Part shown: positions 53,587-63,249 of the stretch, piece by piece
Layout of the letters: each line of letters begins with the position of its first letter
Position numbering within the stretch: position 1 is the stretch's first letter
NCBI GenBank assembly: GCA_004376375.1
Contig: SOJX01000016.1
Span: 1 to 64,000 of the forward strand
Source: Planctomycetota bacterium
GTDB lineage: Bacteria > Planctomycetota > E44-bin39
Length of the DNA: 64,000 nt
Reading direction: 5' to 3'
The notes under the pieces: model-generated
Databases searched by the model: none
Told to the model about the DNA's origin: nothing
Seen by the model: only the letters and a program-made list of their open reading frames with translations
Made by a program: the position numbers and the translations under genes

Positions 53587-54534
53587 ATGCAAAAGTCAGT
53601 CAACTTGAGGATAATAATCGGCACCCGCGGAAGCGCGCTCGCGATGTGGCAGGCCAAACACGTCAAAAGCCTTCTCGAAGAAACCCATGAAAACCTTTCC
53701 TGCGAACTGCAGATTATTAAGACCACCGGCGATAAAATAACGGACGCGCCCCTCTCCCGCATCGGCGGCAAAGGCCTTTTCACAAAGGAAATCGAGGAAG
53801 CACTGCTTCGCGGCGAAATCGACATGGCCGTCCATTCGATGAAAGACCTCCCCACCGCGCTCCCCGACGGCCTTACGGTCGGGGCCGTGCTCGAGCGCGC
53901 GCACCCGGGCGACGCTTTTGTTTCAAAAAAATATGATTCCCTTGCCGCGCTGCCCGAAGGCACCGAGGTCGGAACGTCTTCGCTTCGCCGCAGGGCGCAG
54001 CTCCTTGCATACCGGCCCGACCTCGACGTTGTCGACCTGCGCGGAAACCTCGACACGAGGCTGCGCAAAGTCGCCGAAGAAAACCCGCCCGCGGCAATCC
54101 TCGCCGTTGCAGGTATCCGCCGCCTGGGGCGGGAAAATGAAATAACGGAAATCATCGATACGGAAATAATGCTCCCTGCCGTTGCGCAGGGCGCGATTGC
54201 AGTCGAAATCAGGGAAAACGACGACGCGGTCAGAAAAATACTTGCGCCCCTCCATTACGAGGACACGGCCGCATGCTGCGAAGCCGAGCGCGCCTTCCTT
54301 CGCGAGCTCGAAGGCGGCTGCCAGGTCCCGATAGGCGCCCGCGCCGTCGTCACGGACGGGAAGTTGCTCCTCGAGGGCGTTATTGCGTCGCTTGACGGGA
54401 AACAGATCGTTCGCGATTCCTTCGGCGGCCCGGTCTCGGACGCGAAATCAATCGGCACCGCGCTGGCCATGCGCGCCCGCAAGGCCGGCGGCGATGAAAT
54501 TCTTGCATCCGTACGCAGACAGCTAAGCGATTAA
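53587..54534 (+). CDS. hemC: Porphobilinogen deaminase
   Basis: 315 residues from the ATG at 53587 (GGGGA upstream; an in-frame start at 53533 is repeat-encoded). Motifs GTRGSALAMWQAKHVK, TTGDKITDAPLSRIGGKGLF-TKEIEEALL, AVHSMKDLPTALPDGL, GTSSLRRRAQLLAYRPDLDV, and the dipyrromethane-cofactor Cys in LEGGCQVPIGARAV. It condenses four porphobilinogens to hydroxymethylbilane. Normal length. Confidence 0.96.
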   Translation: MQKSVNLRIIIGTRGSALAMWQAKHVKSLLEETHENLSCELQIIKTTGDKITDAPLSRIGGKGLFTKEIEEALLRGEIDMAVHSMKDLPTALPDGLTVGAVLERAHPGDAFVSKKYDSLAALPEGTEVGTSSLRRRAQLLAYRPDLDVVDLRGNLDTRLRKVAEENPPAAILAVAGIRRLGRENEITEIIDTEIMLPAVAQGAIAVEIRENDDAVRKILAPLHYEDTAACCEAERAFLRELEGGCQVPIGARAVVTDGKLLLEGVIASLDGKQIVRDSFGGPVSDAKSIGTALAMRARKAGGDEILASVRRQLSD

Positions 54535-54574
54535 AAATCTGTAGCGAAATTATAAATTTGTCATTACGAGGAGG

Positions 54575-54685
54575 AGGAGGCAGTCAGCTTTCAGCAGTCA
54601 GCTATCAGCTATCAGCTTATTATTTTTATTAATATTCAATTCTTAAGCTGAATGCTGATAGCTGATAGCTGAAGGCTAAAAGGTT
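54575..54685. repeat. Inverted array 'tcagctat' / 'atagctga'
   Basis: 'agctttcagcagtcagctat' units, an AT-rich loop and 'gctgatagctgatagctgaa' units fill the hemC-hemD gap. Confidence 0.85.
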
Positions 54686-54688
54686 TCA

Positions 54689-55501
54689 ATGAGCGGAATA
54701 ACCGGCAAAAATATCGTAATCACCCGCCCGCTGCAGGACATGAAGCGCTTTATCGATCTTCTTCTCGGCCGCGGCGCCGCGCCCGTGAAGTTCCCGACAA
54801 TCCGCATCGAGCGCCCCGAGGACGATGCCCCGGTCAAGAACGCCTGCCGGGAAATCGAGTCCTACGACTGGATCGTCTTCAGCAGTTCAAACGGCTTTCG
54901 CGCGTTCATGGAGCATCTCCGCTCGGTCGGCCGCTCGGCCGAGAATCTGAAATCCGTGCGCATATGCGCGGTCGGGTCTTCAACGCGCAGGTATATTGAA
55001 AAGCGCAGACTGCGCGTAGACCTGATGCCTGCAAAACATACCGGCATGGCTGCGGCGCGCTCCCTGATCGCATCCCACGACATGGCCGGAAAGCGCGTGC
55101 TTGTCCCGACTTCCCAGATCGGCCAGAAAGAGCTCCCCGAAGAACTCACCGAAGCGGGCGCGAAAGTCGACGTCGTAATCGCCTACGGGACGATGATAGA
55201 GACCAGGCATTCGTCGAGATCAAGAAACGCGCTGATGAACGGACCGGTAGACGCAATCACCTTCACAAGCCGTTCATGCGTGGAGAACCTCGTCGAAATA
55301 CTGGGCAAAGCCGATTTCACCATACTCGCCATGCGGGCGCCTTTTTTCTCCATCGGCCCGACGACTACGAAATACCTGGAGTCGATCGGGACGCCGCCCG
55401 CGGCCGAAGCGAACCCGCACACTATCGAGGGCCTTATCGAAGCGCTCGAAAAATATTTCGAAAAGGAGCAGGAAAATGGCGCGAATCCGAAAAGCCCATA
55501 A
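54689..55501 (+). CDS. hemD: Uroporphyrinogen-III synthase
   Basis: 270 residues. Low-conservation family, but the layout is clear: GKNIVITRPLQDMKRFIDLL, DWIVFSSSNGFRAFMEHL, KRVLVPTSQIGQKELPEEL, AITFTSRSCVENLVEI, and the C-terminal TIEGLIEALEKYF. It cyclises hydroxymethylbilane with D-ring inversion. Its 3' end overlaps the MEMO gene by 26 bases. Completes the A-C-D set; hemB is not in the window. Confidence 0.88.
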   Translation: MSGITGKNIVITRPLQDMKRFIDLLLGRGAAPVKFPTIRIERPEDDAPVKNACREIESYDWIVFSSSNGFRAFMEHLRSVGRSAENLKSVRICAVGSSTRRYIEKRRLRVDLMPAKHTGMAAARSLIASHDMAGKRVLVPTSQIGQKELPEELTEAGAKVDVVIAYGTMIETRHSSRSRNALMNGPVDAITFTSRSCVENLVEILGKADFTILAMRAPFFSIGPTTTKYLESIGTPPAAEANPHTIEGLIEALEKYFEKEQENGANPKSP

Positions 55502-56303
55502 CGCCGGCTCATGGTACAGCGGAACCGAAGCCGCGCTCCGAAAAGACATGGAGGAATTCATCGCACGCGACCGGAAGCCCGAGCCCGCGCTCGCGGTAAC
55601 ATGCCCCCACGCGGGCCACCAGTACAGCGGGCCCGTCGCCGGCGCCGTCCTCGGCGCAACGGTAATCCCCGCGCGGGTCGTCATCCTCGCGGTAAACCAC
55701 GGCCATCCCGGCGGGCCGTCATACGGGGTATGGCCCGACGGAGCATGGGAAACGCCGCTCGGCGAAATCCCCGTCGACGAAGCCCTGACCGCGGCCGTCC
55801 TGGAGAAATGCCCGGGCGCGGAAGCACATGCCGAGATGCACGAGGGCGGTCGCTCGGAGCATTCCGCTGAAATCCTCACGCCTTTCTTCAAATACCTGAA
55901 CCCGGAAGTGAAAGGCGTATTCATCGGCTGCTCGGCCGGCCGTCTCGAAGACATGCAGGCTTTCGGAAAAGGCCTTGCCGATGCGATAGAATCCGTCGGC
56001 GGCGACACCCTTATCGCGATTTCGATGGACTTCTCGCACGAGGACAACAAACTCGAACGTCTGAAGAAAAACGACAAACGCGCCATCGACCGGATACTGG
56101 CGCTCGATGAGGCCGGCTTTTACGAAGACGTGGGCAAATATGAAATCACCACCTGCGGCCGCTGCACCCTTCCAAGCGGTCTTTCCGCCGCGAAAGCTCT
56201 CGGCGCTAAAAACGCCGAGCTTGTAAGATACACGAATTCAGCGGAAGTAACCGGCAAGACCGGCGGCTACGCCGTCGGTTACGCAGGCATAAGAATTTTT
56301 TAA
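55476..56303 (+). CDS. MEMO1-family protein (AmmeMemoRadiSam protein B type)
   Basis: 275 residues. MEMO fold landmarks: MARIRKAHNAGSWYSGTEAA (start), CPHAGHQYSGPVAGAVLG, ILAVNHGHPGGPSYGVWPDG, EMHEGGRSEHSAEILTPFFK, SMDFSHEDN, TTCGRCTLPSGLSAAKAL. His, Asp and Cys candidates for a metal/dioxygenase-like site are present. Bacterial MEMO-type proteins often sit beside an AmmeR and a radical SAM gene; neither is adjacent here. Position in the hem operon is suggestive but the role is unknown. AAAAGGAG lies upstream. Confidence 0.85.
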   Translation: MARIRKAHNAGSWYSGTEAALRKDMEEFIARDRKPEPALAVTCPHAGHQYSGPVAGAVLGATVIPARVVILAVNHGHPGGPSYGVWPDGAWETPLGEIPVDEALTAAVLEKCPGAEAHAEMHEGGRSEHSAEILTPFFKYLNPEVKGVFIGCSAGRLEDMQAFGKGLADAIESVGGDTLIAISMDFSHEDNKLERLKKNDKRAIDRILALDEAGFYEDVGKYEITTCGRCTLPSGLSAAKALGAKNAELVRYTNSAEVTGKTGGYAVGYAGIRIF

Positions 56304-56308
56304 AAACA

Positions 56309-56404
56309 GTTAGCGGCCGCACTTGCGCGGCGTATTGTAGGGGCAAGGCATGCGCGTGTTCCTTGCCCCTACAAATTCAACGCGCAGCAAGCTGCGCCGC
56401 TAAA
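56309..56404. repeat. Family-B, family-C and family-B palindromes in series
   Basis: 'gttagcggccgcacttgcgc' (B) from about 56309, 'gtaggggcaagg...ccttgcccctac' (C, 56337-56372) and 'cgcgcagcaagctgcgccgc' (B, 56380-56402) occur within 100 bp before hisS. Confidence 0.85.
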
Positions 56405-56417
56405 TACTAATGATTAA

Positions 56418-56445
56418 TTGACATATCGCCGAACTCCGTTATAAT
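56418..56445 (+). promoter_or_regulatory. Consensus sigma-70 promoter of hisS
   Basis: TTGACA, 16 bases, TATAAT. Both hexamers are perfect; the -10 ends 41 bases before the hisS start. Confidence 0.85.
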
Positions 56446-56486
56446 GCTCGCCAGTTGAAAGTACCGCCCGAAAGGACCATCGCGAA

Positions 56487-57890
56487 ATGGCGAAGGAAAA
56501 AAAGAAATTCGCGCCGCCGAAGGGGACGCGGGATTTCATGCCCGAAGAGATGAGGGCGCGAAGGCTCGTTATAAACGTGCTGCGCGAGACCTTCGAGTCC
56601 TTCGGTTACGGCGAGCTCGACACGCCCGCGTTCGAGCCGTTCGAGATGCTTGCCGCGAAGTCGGGCGAAGAAGTCGAGAAACAGATATACGCCTTCGACG
56701 ACAAGGGCGGCAGGCGCCTCGGCCTGCGGTTCGAGTTCACCGCTTCCCTTGCGCGGGTCGTCGCGAGCAACCCGAACCTGCGGATGCCTTTCCGCCGCTA
56801 CCAGATGGGAAAAGTCTGGCGCTACGAAAGCCCGCAGGCAGGCCGCTACCGCGAATTCTTCCAGGCCGACGTCGACATCATCGGCAGCGACTCAATGGCA
56901 TGCGAAGCTGAATTGCTCACCATCTATAACACTGTCTGCAACAAATTAGGTATAAAGAACTATCTAGTGTTCTATAACCACAAAAAAGCGCTCTTTGCAC
57001 AACTGAATACAATCGGAATTGAGGAATCTAAATATTCAATAGCGCTAAGAATCCTTGATAAATGGCGCAAAATCGGAAGGAATGAAATATTGAGGGAGTT
57101 CCGCGATGCGGGCCTTTACGAAGAAGGAAAAAAAATTACAGAAGAGTTCAAAAGAATTGTTCAGTTTTCAGCTGGAGGATTTCAACCTTGGCAATTAGGA
57201 GAAAAAGCTGGTGATTGGATAAATCACCCCGTCGGTAAAAGTGCTCTTGAAGAAATGAAATGTATGTTTGAACTTGCTAAAAATTCAGGAGTACCGGAAG
57301 AAGTAATGCGTTTTGATCCAACTCTTGTTCGTGGCTTGGATTATTATACGGGGCCAATGATTGAATTTCAAACATATGATAAAATCAAATCAGATGATGA
57401 CATGTTTATAATTCCTCCCGAAGCAAAACCAATAAAAATCAATCAGTCCTTCGGCGGCGGGGGGCGTTACGACAACCTCGTGGAGGCCTTCGGCGGCCCG
57501 CCCAAGCCTGCAACCGGATTCGCCTTCGGCGTCGACCGGCTGGTGCACGTATATCTTGCTCAAAACCCGGAAAGTGCCGCCATGCCGCCGGCCGATGTGT
57601 ATATAATCCCCGAAGGCGCAGGAGCAGTAAATCCGGCAATGGCCCTGGCCGTGGAGCTTCGCGGGACCGGGGTGACAACTCTTGTCGCTCTGGACCCCAA
57701 AAAGGCGAAAAAGGAATTCCAGTTCGCTGCAAAGGAAGGATTCCCGTTCACAGTATTTGTCACCGAACAGGAAGCGGCGGACGGCAAGGCGCAGTTACGG
57801 GAAATGAAACAGGACGCCGAAGCACAATCCGAAACACTGCCGATACCGCAGATAAAAACACGCCTCACCGGATGGGCGGTGGAGAAATAA
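56487..57890 (+). CDS. hisS: Histidyl-tRNA synthetase, mosaic in base composition
   Basis: 467 residues. Class II motifs: PKGTRDFMPEEM, motif 2 YQMGKVWRYESPQAGRYREF-FQAD, LVRGLDYYTG, GGGGRYDNLVEAFGG, GFAFGVDRL, and a C-terminal anticodon-binding domain (~370-460). Protein function looks intact. The middle of the gene (about 56905-57445, residues ~140-320) is strikingly AT-rich: single 60-base lines count 32%, 37% and 28% G+C, against 63% at 56821 and 73% at 57481. The segment covers the insertion domain, so an intragenic replacement from a low-GC donor is likely. The ATG has AAAGGA upstream. Confidence 0.93.
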   Translation: MAKEKKKFAPPKGTRDFMPEEMRARRLVINVLRETFESFGYGELDTPAFEPFEMLAAKSGEEVEKQIYAFDDKGGRRLGLRFEFTASLARVVASNPNLRMPFRRYQMGKVWRYESPQAGRYREFFQADVDIIGSDSMACEAELLTIYNTVCNKLGIKNYLVFYNHKKALFAQLNTIGIEESKYSIALRILDKWRKIGRNEILREFRDAGLYEEGKKITEEFKRIVQFSAGGFQPWQLGEKAGDWINHPVGKSALEEMKCMFELAKNSGVPEEVMRFDPTLVRGLDYYTGPMIEFQTYDKIKSDDDMFIIPPEAKPIKINQSFGGGGRYDNLVEAFGGPPKPATGFAFGVDRLVHVYLAQNPESAAMPPADVYIIPEGAGAVNPAMALAVELRGTGVTTLVALDPKKAKKEFQFAAKEGFPFTVFVTEQEAADGKAQLREMKQDAEAQSETLPIPQIKTRLTGWAVEK

Positions 57891-57895
57891 CAATT

Positions 57896-57923
57896 GTAGG
57901 GGCAAGGCATGCCTTGCCCCTAC
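57896..57923. repeat. Perfect 28-bp family-C palindrome
   Basis: Two exact 14-bp arms starting GTAGGGGCAAGGCA. It lies directly after the hisS stop, so it could also act as a terminator-like structure (T-run follows within 10 bases). Confidence 0.85.
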
Positions 57924-57946
57924 GGGCTATTTTTTTGGAAAAGGGC

Positions 57947-57975
57947 TTGACAGAACGGCTTATATCGGCTAAACT
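57947..57975 (+). promoter_or_regulatory. Sigma-70 promoter upstream of polA
   Basis: TTGACA, 17 bases, TAAACT. It lies 265 bases before the polA start; between them I see only an array of 'aaccgaacaacc' units (58190-58232). Confidence 0.55.
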
Positions 57976-58189
57976 TTCTATTGAATAAACGATGTCCTCT
58001 CTGGAAACAGACCTCCAGCGAAAAACCCCAAAAGTTATGATTTCCGGCCCTAACATGCCTTGTACGGAATAACTGTCAAATGTTCGCCGGGCACGAGATG
58101 CACGGCGCGGGGTTTTGGCACAGACAATAATTATCCTGCATGTCGGCACACATTGCCAAGCCGCAATTCAGATGCCGGCACCGCATAAA

Positions 58190-58232
58190 TATAACCGAAG
58201 AACCGAACAACCTGACAACCGAACAACCGAGC
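58190..58232. repeat. 'gaaccgaac' array
   Basis: About four 8-10 bp units immediately before polA; the same unit as at 21505-21598. Confidence 0.75.
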
Positions 58233-58239
58233 TTTACCA

Positions 58240-60954
58240 GTGGCTGAAACGCTTTTCATTATCGACGCATTCTCGTTCCTGTACCAGAACCATTACGCCA
58301 TCAAGAACCTCACAGGCCCTGATGGCGCGCCGGTCGGCGCGACCTTCGGCCTGGCTGCGCTTCTTTTCCGGCTCAGGAAGGAAATGAAGCCCGAATATAT
58401 CGCAATCGTCTTCGATTCCGACAAGCCGACTTTCAGGCATGAAGCATATCCCGAGTACAAGGCGGGACGCAAGCCGATGCCGGACGAGCTGCGCATGCAG
58501 TTACCCTGGGTGAACGAGCTTATCGAAGGTTTTGCCCTACCGCGGCTGGAAGCGCCCGGCTTCGAGGCGGACGATATTATCGGCACGCTCGCGGCGCGGG
58601 CCGGGGAAAAAGGCATTGATGCAAGAATTGTCAGCCGCGACAAAGACCTCAGGCAGGTCTTGAACGACCACGTTGCGATATTCGACACGAAAAACGGAAA
58701 AGTGTACGGTGCGGCCGAATTCGAAAAAGAATTCGGCTTCGAGCCGCGCCTGTTCGTGGACTATCTGGCCATAATGGGCGATTCGGTGGACAATATCCCG
58801 GGCGTAAAAGGAATCGGTAAGAAAACCGCCCGTGAACTTGTCGCCCAATTCGGCGATATTGAAACAATATATAAAGAACGCGAAAAAATCAGCAGGGAGC
58901 GCACCCGCACCCTTCTTGAAGACGGTATCGATTCCGCAAAACAGTCAAGAGAGCTCGTCACGCTGGACCTCGAAACGCCGATAAAGGAATCGCTCGACAA
59001 TCTTCGTGTCCAGCCGGTCGACGTGGACAGGCTTTTTGCCCTTTTCCGCAAGCTCGGCTTCCGCCGCTTCATCGGCGACCTGAAAGACATGGTAAAAAAA
59101 AGCGGGGATTCCCTCGAATCGGCTGCCTCGGCAGCCAAGGCGCCGGAGGTCGAGAAGAAAGATTACCGTTGCATCGGCACTGCAGATGAGTTTAAGGATT
59201 TCTTCCTTGAACTCAAGAAACAGAAGCGTTTCGCGTTCGACACCGAGGCGACGTCGGCCCAGCCCATGCGTGCGGACCTCGTCGGCATGAGCTTCGCCTG
59301 GGAGCCGGGCGTCGCGTACTATCTTCCTCTGCGCGCGCCGCTGGGCTCGAAGACGCTGCCGCTGAAAGAAACACTCGAGCAGATCAGGCCGATCCTGGAA
59401 GACGCCTCAATCGGCAAAATAATCCAGAACGGCAAATACGATATACTCATAATGCGCGGCGTCGGGATAACCCTGCGGGGGCTTCAGTTCGACCCCATGA
59501 TCGCCTCGTACCTTCTCAACCCCGGCGGCAGAGGCCACGGACTCGACACCCTTTCCCTCGAACATCTCGGTCACAACAACATCCGCCTCAAAGACCTCAT
59601 CGGCACCGGAAAAAAGCAGATAGGCATCGACGAAGTCCCGCTCGAACAGACGACCGAATACGCGGCCGAAGACGCGGATATGGCGCTTCGCCTTGCGGAC
59701 ATGCTCGCGCCGATGGTCAAGGAAAAAGGCCTTGAAGAGCTTTATCGCGCGATAGAATTGCCATTGGTTTACGTGCTTTCAGAAATGGAATACAACGGCG
59801 TTGCGCTTGACGAAGAAGTCCTCGCGAAGATGCAGGAGGATATCGAAAAAGAACTCGAAGGCATCGCGAAGGCAATTTATGAAGAAGTTGGAAGAGAATT
59901 CAACATCGCGAGCCCGAAACAGCTCCGCAAAATCCTGTTCGACGACCTCGGCTTCCGGGTAATAAAGAAAACCAAGACCGGCCCGTCGACCGACCAGGCC
60001 GTGCTCGAAGAACTTGCCGAGGGCGACAACCTGCCTGCGAAGCTGCTCGAACACCGCACGCTTTCGAAACTGCTCACGACCTACGTAAGGACGCTTCCGG
60101 AGCTTGTCAACCCCCGCACGAAACGGATACACACCTCTTTCAACCAGGCGGTGACCGCGACCGGGCGGCTTTCATCGAGCGGCCCAAACCTGCAGAATAT
60201 CCCCGTGCGCACCGGGCTTGGCCGCAAGATCCGCGCAGCCTTCGTGCCCGGCTCGAGCGACGCGAAAATTCTGGCAGCCGACTACAGCCAGATCGAGCTC
60301 AGAATGCTTGCCCACCTGTCACGCGACGAGCGTCTGCTAAAAGCCTTCACCGAGGGGGAAGACATTCACACCTCGGTCGCGGCGAACCTGTTCGGCGTTT
60401 CCCAGGACGAAGTCACGCCCGAGCAGCGCGACATGGCAAAGACATTCAACTTTTCGGTCATCTATGGCAAGACCGCTTTCGGGCTTTCGAAAACTCTCGG
60501 CATTTCGCCGAAAGAAGCCAAATCAATAATCGACTCATACTGGGAGAATTATCCGAAAGTCCTCGAATACCGCGAGAAAATCCTCGAGGGCGCGCGGGAA
60601 AAGGGCTACGTCACGACGATTGAGAACCGCCGCCGCTATCTCTCGGGTATTAATGCCCCCAATGCAACGGAACGCGGCTTCGCCATGCGGGCGGCGTTTA
60701 ATGCAGTCGTGCAGGGCTCCGCGGCCGACCTCATCAAGGTCGCAATGATCGACATACACAACCGCCTCGGGGAGTCGGACGGCGGTACAAAAATGATAAT
60801 GCAGATTCACGACGAACTGGTCTTCGAGGTGCCGGAGAAACGGCTTAACGAAGACCGTGCAATGATAGAGAGCGCGATGGTAAACGCGAGAAAGTTGGAC
60901 GTCCCGCTGGTCGCCAACATCGGCGTCGGCGACAACTGGCTGGAGGCCAAGTGA
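58240..60954 (+). CDS. polA: DNA polymerase I with 5' nuclease and intact proofreading site
   Basis: 904 residues. GTG start at 58240 without an evident ribosome site. 5' nuclease (~1-290: LFIIDAFSFLYQNHYAIKNL, KPTFRHEAYPEYKAGRKPMP), 3'-5' exonuclease (~305-490) with FAFDTEATS, QNGKYDILIM and EYAAEDADMALRL, so its catalytic acids appear present. Polymerase: motif A ADYSQIELRMLAHLSRDERL, motif B DMAKTFNFSVIYGKTAFGLS, motif C MQIHDELVFEVPE. Length is close to the ~930 usual. It overlaps coaE by four bases (GTGA). Confidence 0.97.
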   Translation: MAETLFIIDAFSFLYQNHYAIKNLTGPDGAPVGATFGLAALLFRLRKEMKPEYIAIVFDSDKPTFRHEAYPEYKAGRKPMPDELRMQLPWVNELIEGFALPRLEAPGFEADDIIGTLAARAGEKGIDARIVSRDKDLRQVLNDHVAIFDTKNGKVYGAAEFEKEFGFEPRLFVDYLAIMGDSVDNIPGVKGIGKKTARELVAQFGDIETIYKEREKISRERTRTLLEDGIDSAKQSRELVTLDLETPIKESLDNLRVQPVDVDRLFALFRKLGFRRFIGDLKDMVKKSGDSLESAASAAKAPEVEKKDYRCIGTADEFKDFFLELKKQKRFAFDTEATSAQPMRADLVGMSFAWEPGVAYYLPLRAPLGSKTLPLKETLEQIRPILEDASIGKIIQNGKYDILIMRGVGITLRGLQFDPMIASYLLNPGGRGHGLDTLSLEHLGHNNIRLKDLIGTGKKQIGIDEVPLEQTTEYAAEDADMALRLADMLAPMVKEKGLEELYRAIELPLVYVLSEMEYNGVALDEEVLAKMQEDIEKELEGIAKAIYEEVGREFNIASPKQLRKILFDDLGFRVIKKTKTGPSTDQAVLEELAEGDNLPAKLLEHRTLSKLLTTYVRTLPELVNPRTKRIHTSFNQAVTATGRLSSSGPNLQNIPVRTGLGRKIRAAFVPGSSDAKILAADYSQIELRMLAHLSRDERLLKAFTEGEDIHTSVAANLFGVSQDEVTPEQRDMAKTFNFSVIYGKTAFGLSKTLGISPKEAKSIIDSYWENYPKVLEYREKILEGAREKGYVTTIENRRRYLSGINAPNATERGFAMRAAFNAVVQGSAADLIKVAMIDIHNRLGESDGGTKMIMQIHDELVFEVPEKRLNEDRAMIESAMVNARKLDVPLVANIGVGDNWLEAK

Positions 60955-61559
60955 GCGGCGAAGCCGAAAAGAACGGCCTTTTCGTCATCGGCCTCCTGGG
61001 AGGAATAGGCAGCGGAAAATCAACCGTCGCCCGGATTATCGAAGCGCGCGGCGGCGGCCGCATCGATTGCGACGATATCGTTCATGAATTATACAAAATC
61101 GAGTCCGTGATCGAATCGGTTGCCCGAGAGTTCGGAGACCAGGTCAGGGGGCCGGACGGAATCGACCGCTCCACCCTCGGGAAAGTGGCGCTCGCTTCCG
61201 AGGAGGCAATCAAGCGGTTGATGTCTATCGTGCACCCTCTGGTAGTCCGCGCGGTACAGGGCGGTCTTTCGGAGCTTGAAAAGGTCGACGCCAGGTTCGC
61301 CGTAATCGAGGCCGCGTTTCTTATCGAAGCCGGGCTCGACAAATTCTGCGACACGATCTGGTTCATCGACGTCGACGCTGAAGAATGCAGAAAACGGGTC
61401 GTATCCGACCGCGGATGGTCGGAAGAGGAAATCATAAAACGAGATCAGTATCAGATGACGCCTGAAGAGAAACGCGCCCATGCGGACGCGGTAATAGAAA
61501 ATCGTTCAGACCTTGCCGCCCTCGAGGCACAGGTCGACAAACTTCTTGATAGGAATTAG
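60951..61559 (+). CDS. coaE: Dephospho-CoA kinase
   Basis: 202 residues, GTG start overlapping polA. P-loop LLGGIGSGKSTVARIIEARG, then RIDCDDIVHELY, VARAVQGGLSELE-like helix, and the Asp/Arg lid region DRGWSEEEIIKRDQYQMTPE. It phosphorylates dephospho-CoA at the 3' hydroxyl, the last step of CoA synthesis. Operon with polA and probably rho. Confidence 0.93.
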   Translation: MSGEAEKNGLFVIGLLGGIGSGKSTVARIIEARGGGRIDCDDIVHELYKIESVIESVAREFGDQVRGPDGIDRSTLGKVALASEEAIKRLMSIVHPLVVRAVQGGLSELEKVDARFAVIEAAFLIEAGLDKFCDTIWFIDVDAEECRKRVVSDRGWSEEEIIKRDQYQMTPEEKRAHADAVIENRSDLAALEAQVDKLLDRN

Positions 61560-61601
61560 TCAAATCTCAACCCACCGACTGAAAGAACATGGAGGAGGCG
61601 C

Positions 61602-63179
61602 ATGCCACCGAAAAAAAAGCGCGAAGTAGAAAAGCGCAACATTCGTGTCCGTAAGACTCCCGCACCGAAGCGGCCCACATTCGACGAGGATATCCTCGAA
61701 GATGACATCATCGAAAACGATATCGTCGACGACGATTCCCTGGAAAACGACATCATTGAGGACGATATCCTCGATGTTGACATCGTGGAGGAAGAAATAA
61801 AGGAGGAAGCTCCCCCTAAAAGGAGGAAGCTGAAACCGTCAGCCAAGGAGCCGCCTGCCGAGCCGCGTGCCGAGCCGCGTGCCGAGCCGCCCGCCGAGCC
61901 GCGTGCCGAAAAGAAGCGCGGGCCCGACCTTCACATCTCGCAGCTGCAGAGAATGACTATCCAGGAGCTGATCCTGCTCGCGCGGGACGAGGGGGTCGTC
62001 GACATCGCCGGCCTCAAGAAGCAGGACCTGATATTCCGCATCGTCAAGGAGCAGTCGGCCAAGAACGGCGCCATGTTCGGCGAGGGCGTGCTCGAAATAC
62101 TGCCCGACGGGTTCGGTTTCCTCAGGAGCCCGCAGTATAATTACCTGCCCTGCCCCGACGACATCTACGTGTCGCCAAGCCAGATCAGGCGCTTCGGCCT
62201 GAAGACCGGCGCCACCGTTACCGGACAGATAAGGCCGCCCAAGGAAGGCGAGCGGTATTTTGCGCTGCTCAGGGTCGAAGCCATAAACCACGAAGACCCG
62301 GAAAAGCTGCAGGACAAGGTCGTATTCGAAGACCTTACGCCGCTTTATCCCGAGGAGCGCTTCGTAATGGAAACCGACCCGGAAGGCCTTGAAATGCGAA
62401 TCCTTGACCTTATCTCGCCCATCGGAAAGGGCCAGCGCGGGCTTATCGTTTCACCGCCGCGCGCCGGGAAAACGGTCATCCTTCAGAAAATCGCAAACTC
62501 CATCGTCAGAAACGACCCGGATACCTATCTCATCGTCCTCCTCATAGACGAGCGCCCGGAAGAGGTTACCGACTTTCAGCGCGCCGTCAAGGCCGAAGTC
62601 GTAAGCTCGACGTTCGACGAGCCCGCCTCGCGCCACTGCCAGGTTGCGGAGATGGTTATCGAGAAAGCCAAGCGAATGGTCGAATACGGGAGAGACGTCG
62701 TCATACTTCTGGACTCGATAACGCGCCTCGGCCGCGCCTACAATACCGAGCAGCCGCATTCCGGCAAGATACTCACCGGCGGCGTCGACGCGAACGCACT
62801 CCAGAAACCGAAGCGCTTCTTCGGCGCGGCGCGGAATATAGAGGAAGGCGGCTCGCTGACCATCCTCGCCACGGCACTCATCGATACGGGCAGCCGAATG
62901 GACGAAGTGATTTTTGAAGAGTTCAAAGGTACCGGCAACATGGAACTGGACCTCGACCGCCGCCTCGCCGACAGGCACATCTATCCCGCGATCGACATTA
63001 TCAAAAGTGGCACGCGCAAGGAAGAGTTGCTGATGCACGAAGACGAATTGAAACGGGTATGGATGATACGCCGCGTGCTGCACGAGATGAATCCGATGGA
63101 GGCGATGGAGCTCCTCAAAACCAAGATGAGAAAGACCAAGACCAACGTGGAATTCCTGATGTCGCTCAGAGACGTCTAA
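61602..63179 (+). CDS. rho: Transcription termination factor Rho with long acidic/Pro-Arg N-terminal extension
   Basis: 525 residues (E. coli 419). Residues ~1-105 are an extra N-terminus: a basic start ([20 protein letters not shown]), an acidic run of D/E/I/N (~27-65: [18 protein letters not shown]) and [18 protein letters not shown]. Then the Rho core: RNA-binding [21 protein letters not shown]-loop [55 protein letters not shown]. The hexameric helicase function is certain; the extension may mediate RNA or protein contacts. Strong GGAGGAGG-like site. Two hairpins follow the stop. Confidence 0.97.
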   Translation: MPPKKKREVEKRNIRVRKTPAPKRPTFDEDILEDDIIENDIVDDDSLENDIIEDDILDVDIVEEEIKEEAPPKRRKLKPSAKEPPAEPRAEPRAEPPAEPRAEKKRGPDLHISQLQRMTIQELILLARDEGVVDIAGLKKQDLIFRIVKEQSAKNGAMFGEGVLEILPDGFGFLRSPQYNYLPCPDDIYVSPSQIRRFGLKTGATVTGQIRPPKEGERYFALLRVEAINHEDPEKLQDKVVFEDLTPLYPEERFVMETDPEGLEMRILDLISPIGKGQRGLIVSPPRAGKTVILQKIANSIVRNDPDTYLIVLLIDERPEEVTDFQRAVKAEVVSSTFDEPASRHCQVAEMVIEKAKRMVEYGRDVVILLDSITRLGRAYNTEQPHSGKILTGGVDANALQKPKRFFGAARNIEEGGSLTILATALIDTGSRMDEVIFEEFKGTGNMELDLDRRLADRHIYPAIDIIKSGTRKEELLMHEDELKRVWMIRRVLHEMNPMEAMELLKTKMRKTKTNVEFLMSLRDV

Positions 63180-63181
63180 AA

Positions 63182-63202
63182 CCGCACTTTGCGGCCTTTT
63201 TT
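63182..63202 (+). terminator. Short terminator after rho
   Basis: CCGCA / TGCGG five-bp hairpin followed by CCTTTTTT. Confidence 0.6.
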
Positions 63203-63214
63203 ACACAATTTTTC

Positions 63215-63249
63215 CAAAAAAAATCGCCTCCGGCGGAGGCGGTTTTTTT
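63215..63249 (+). terminator. Main intrinsic terminator after rho
   Basis: A-run, then GCCTCC / GGAGGC stem with a three-base loop and a TTTTTTT run; symmetric A/T flanks could make it bidirectional. The rest of 63250-63645 shows two imperfect copies of 'acggcttat..aaggccgaatt' (about 63291 and 63485) and the histone-gene promoter. Confidence 0.85.
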
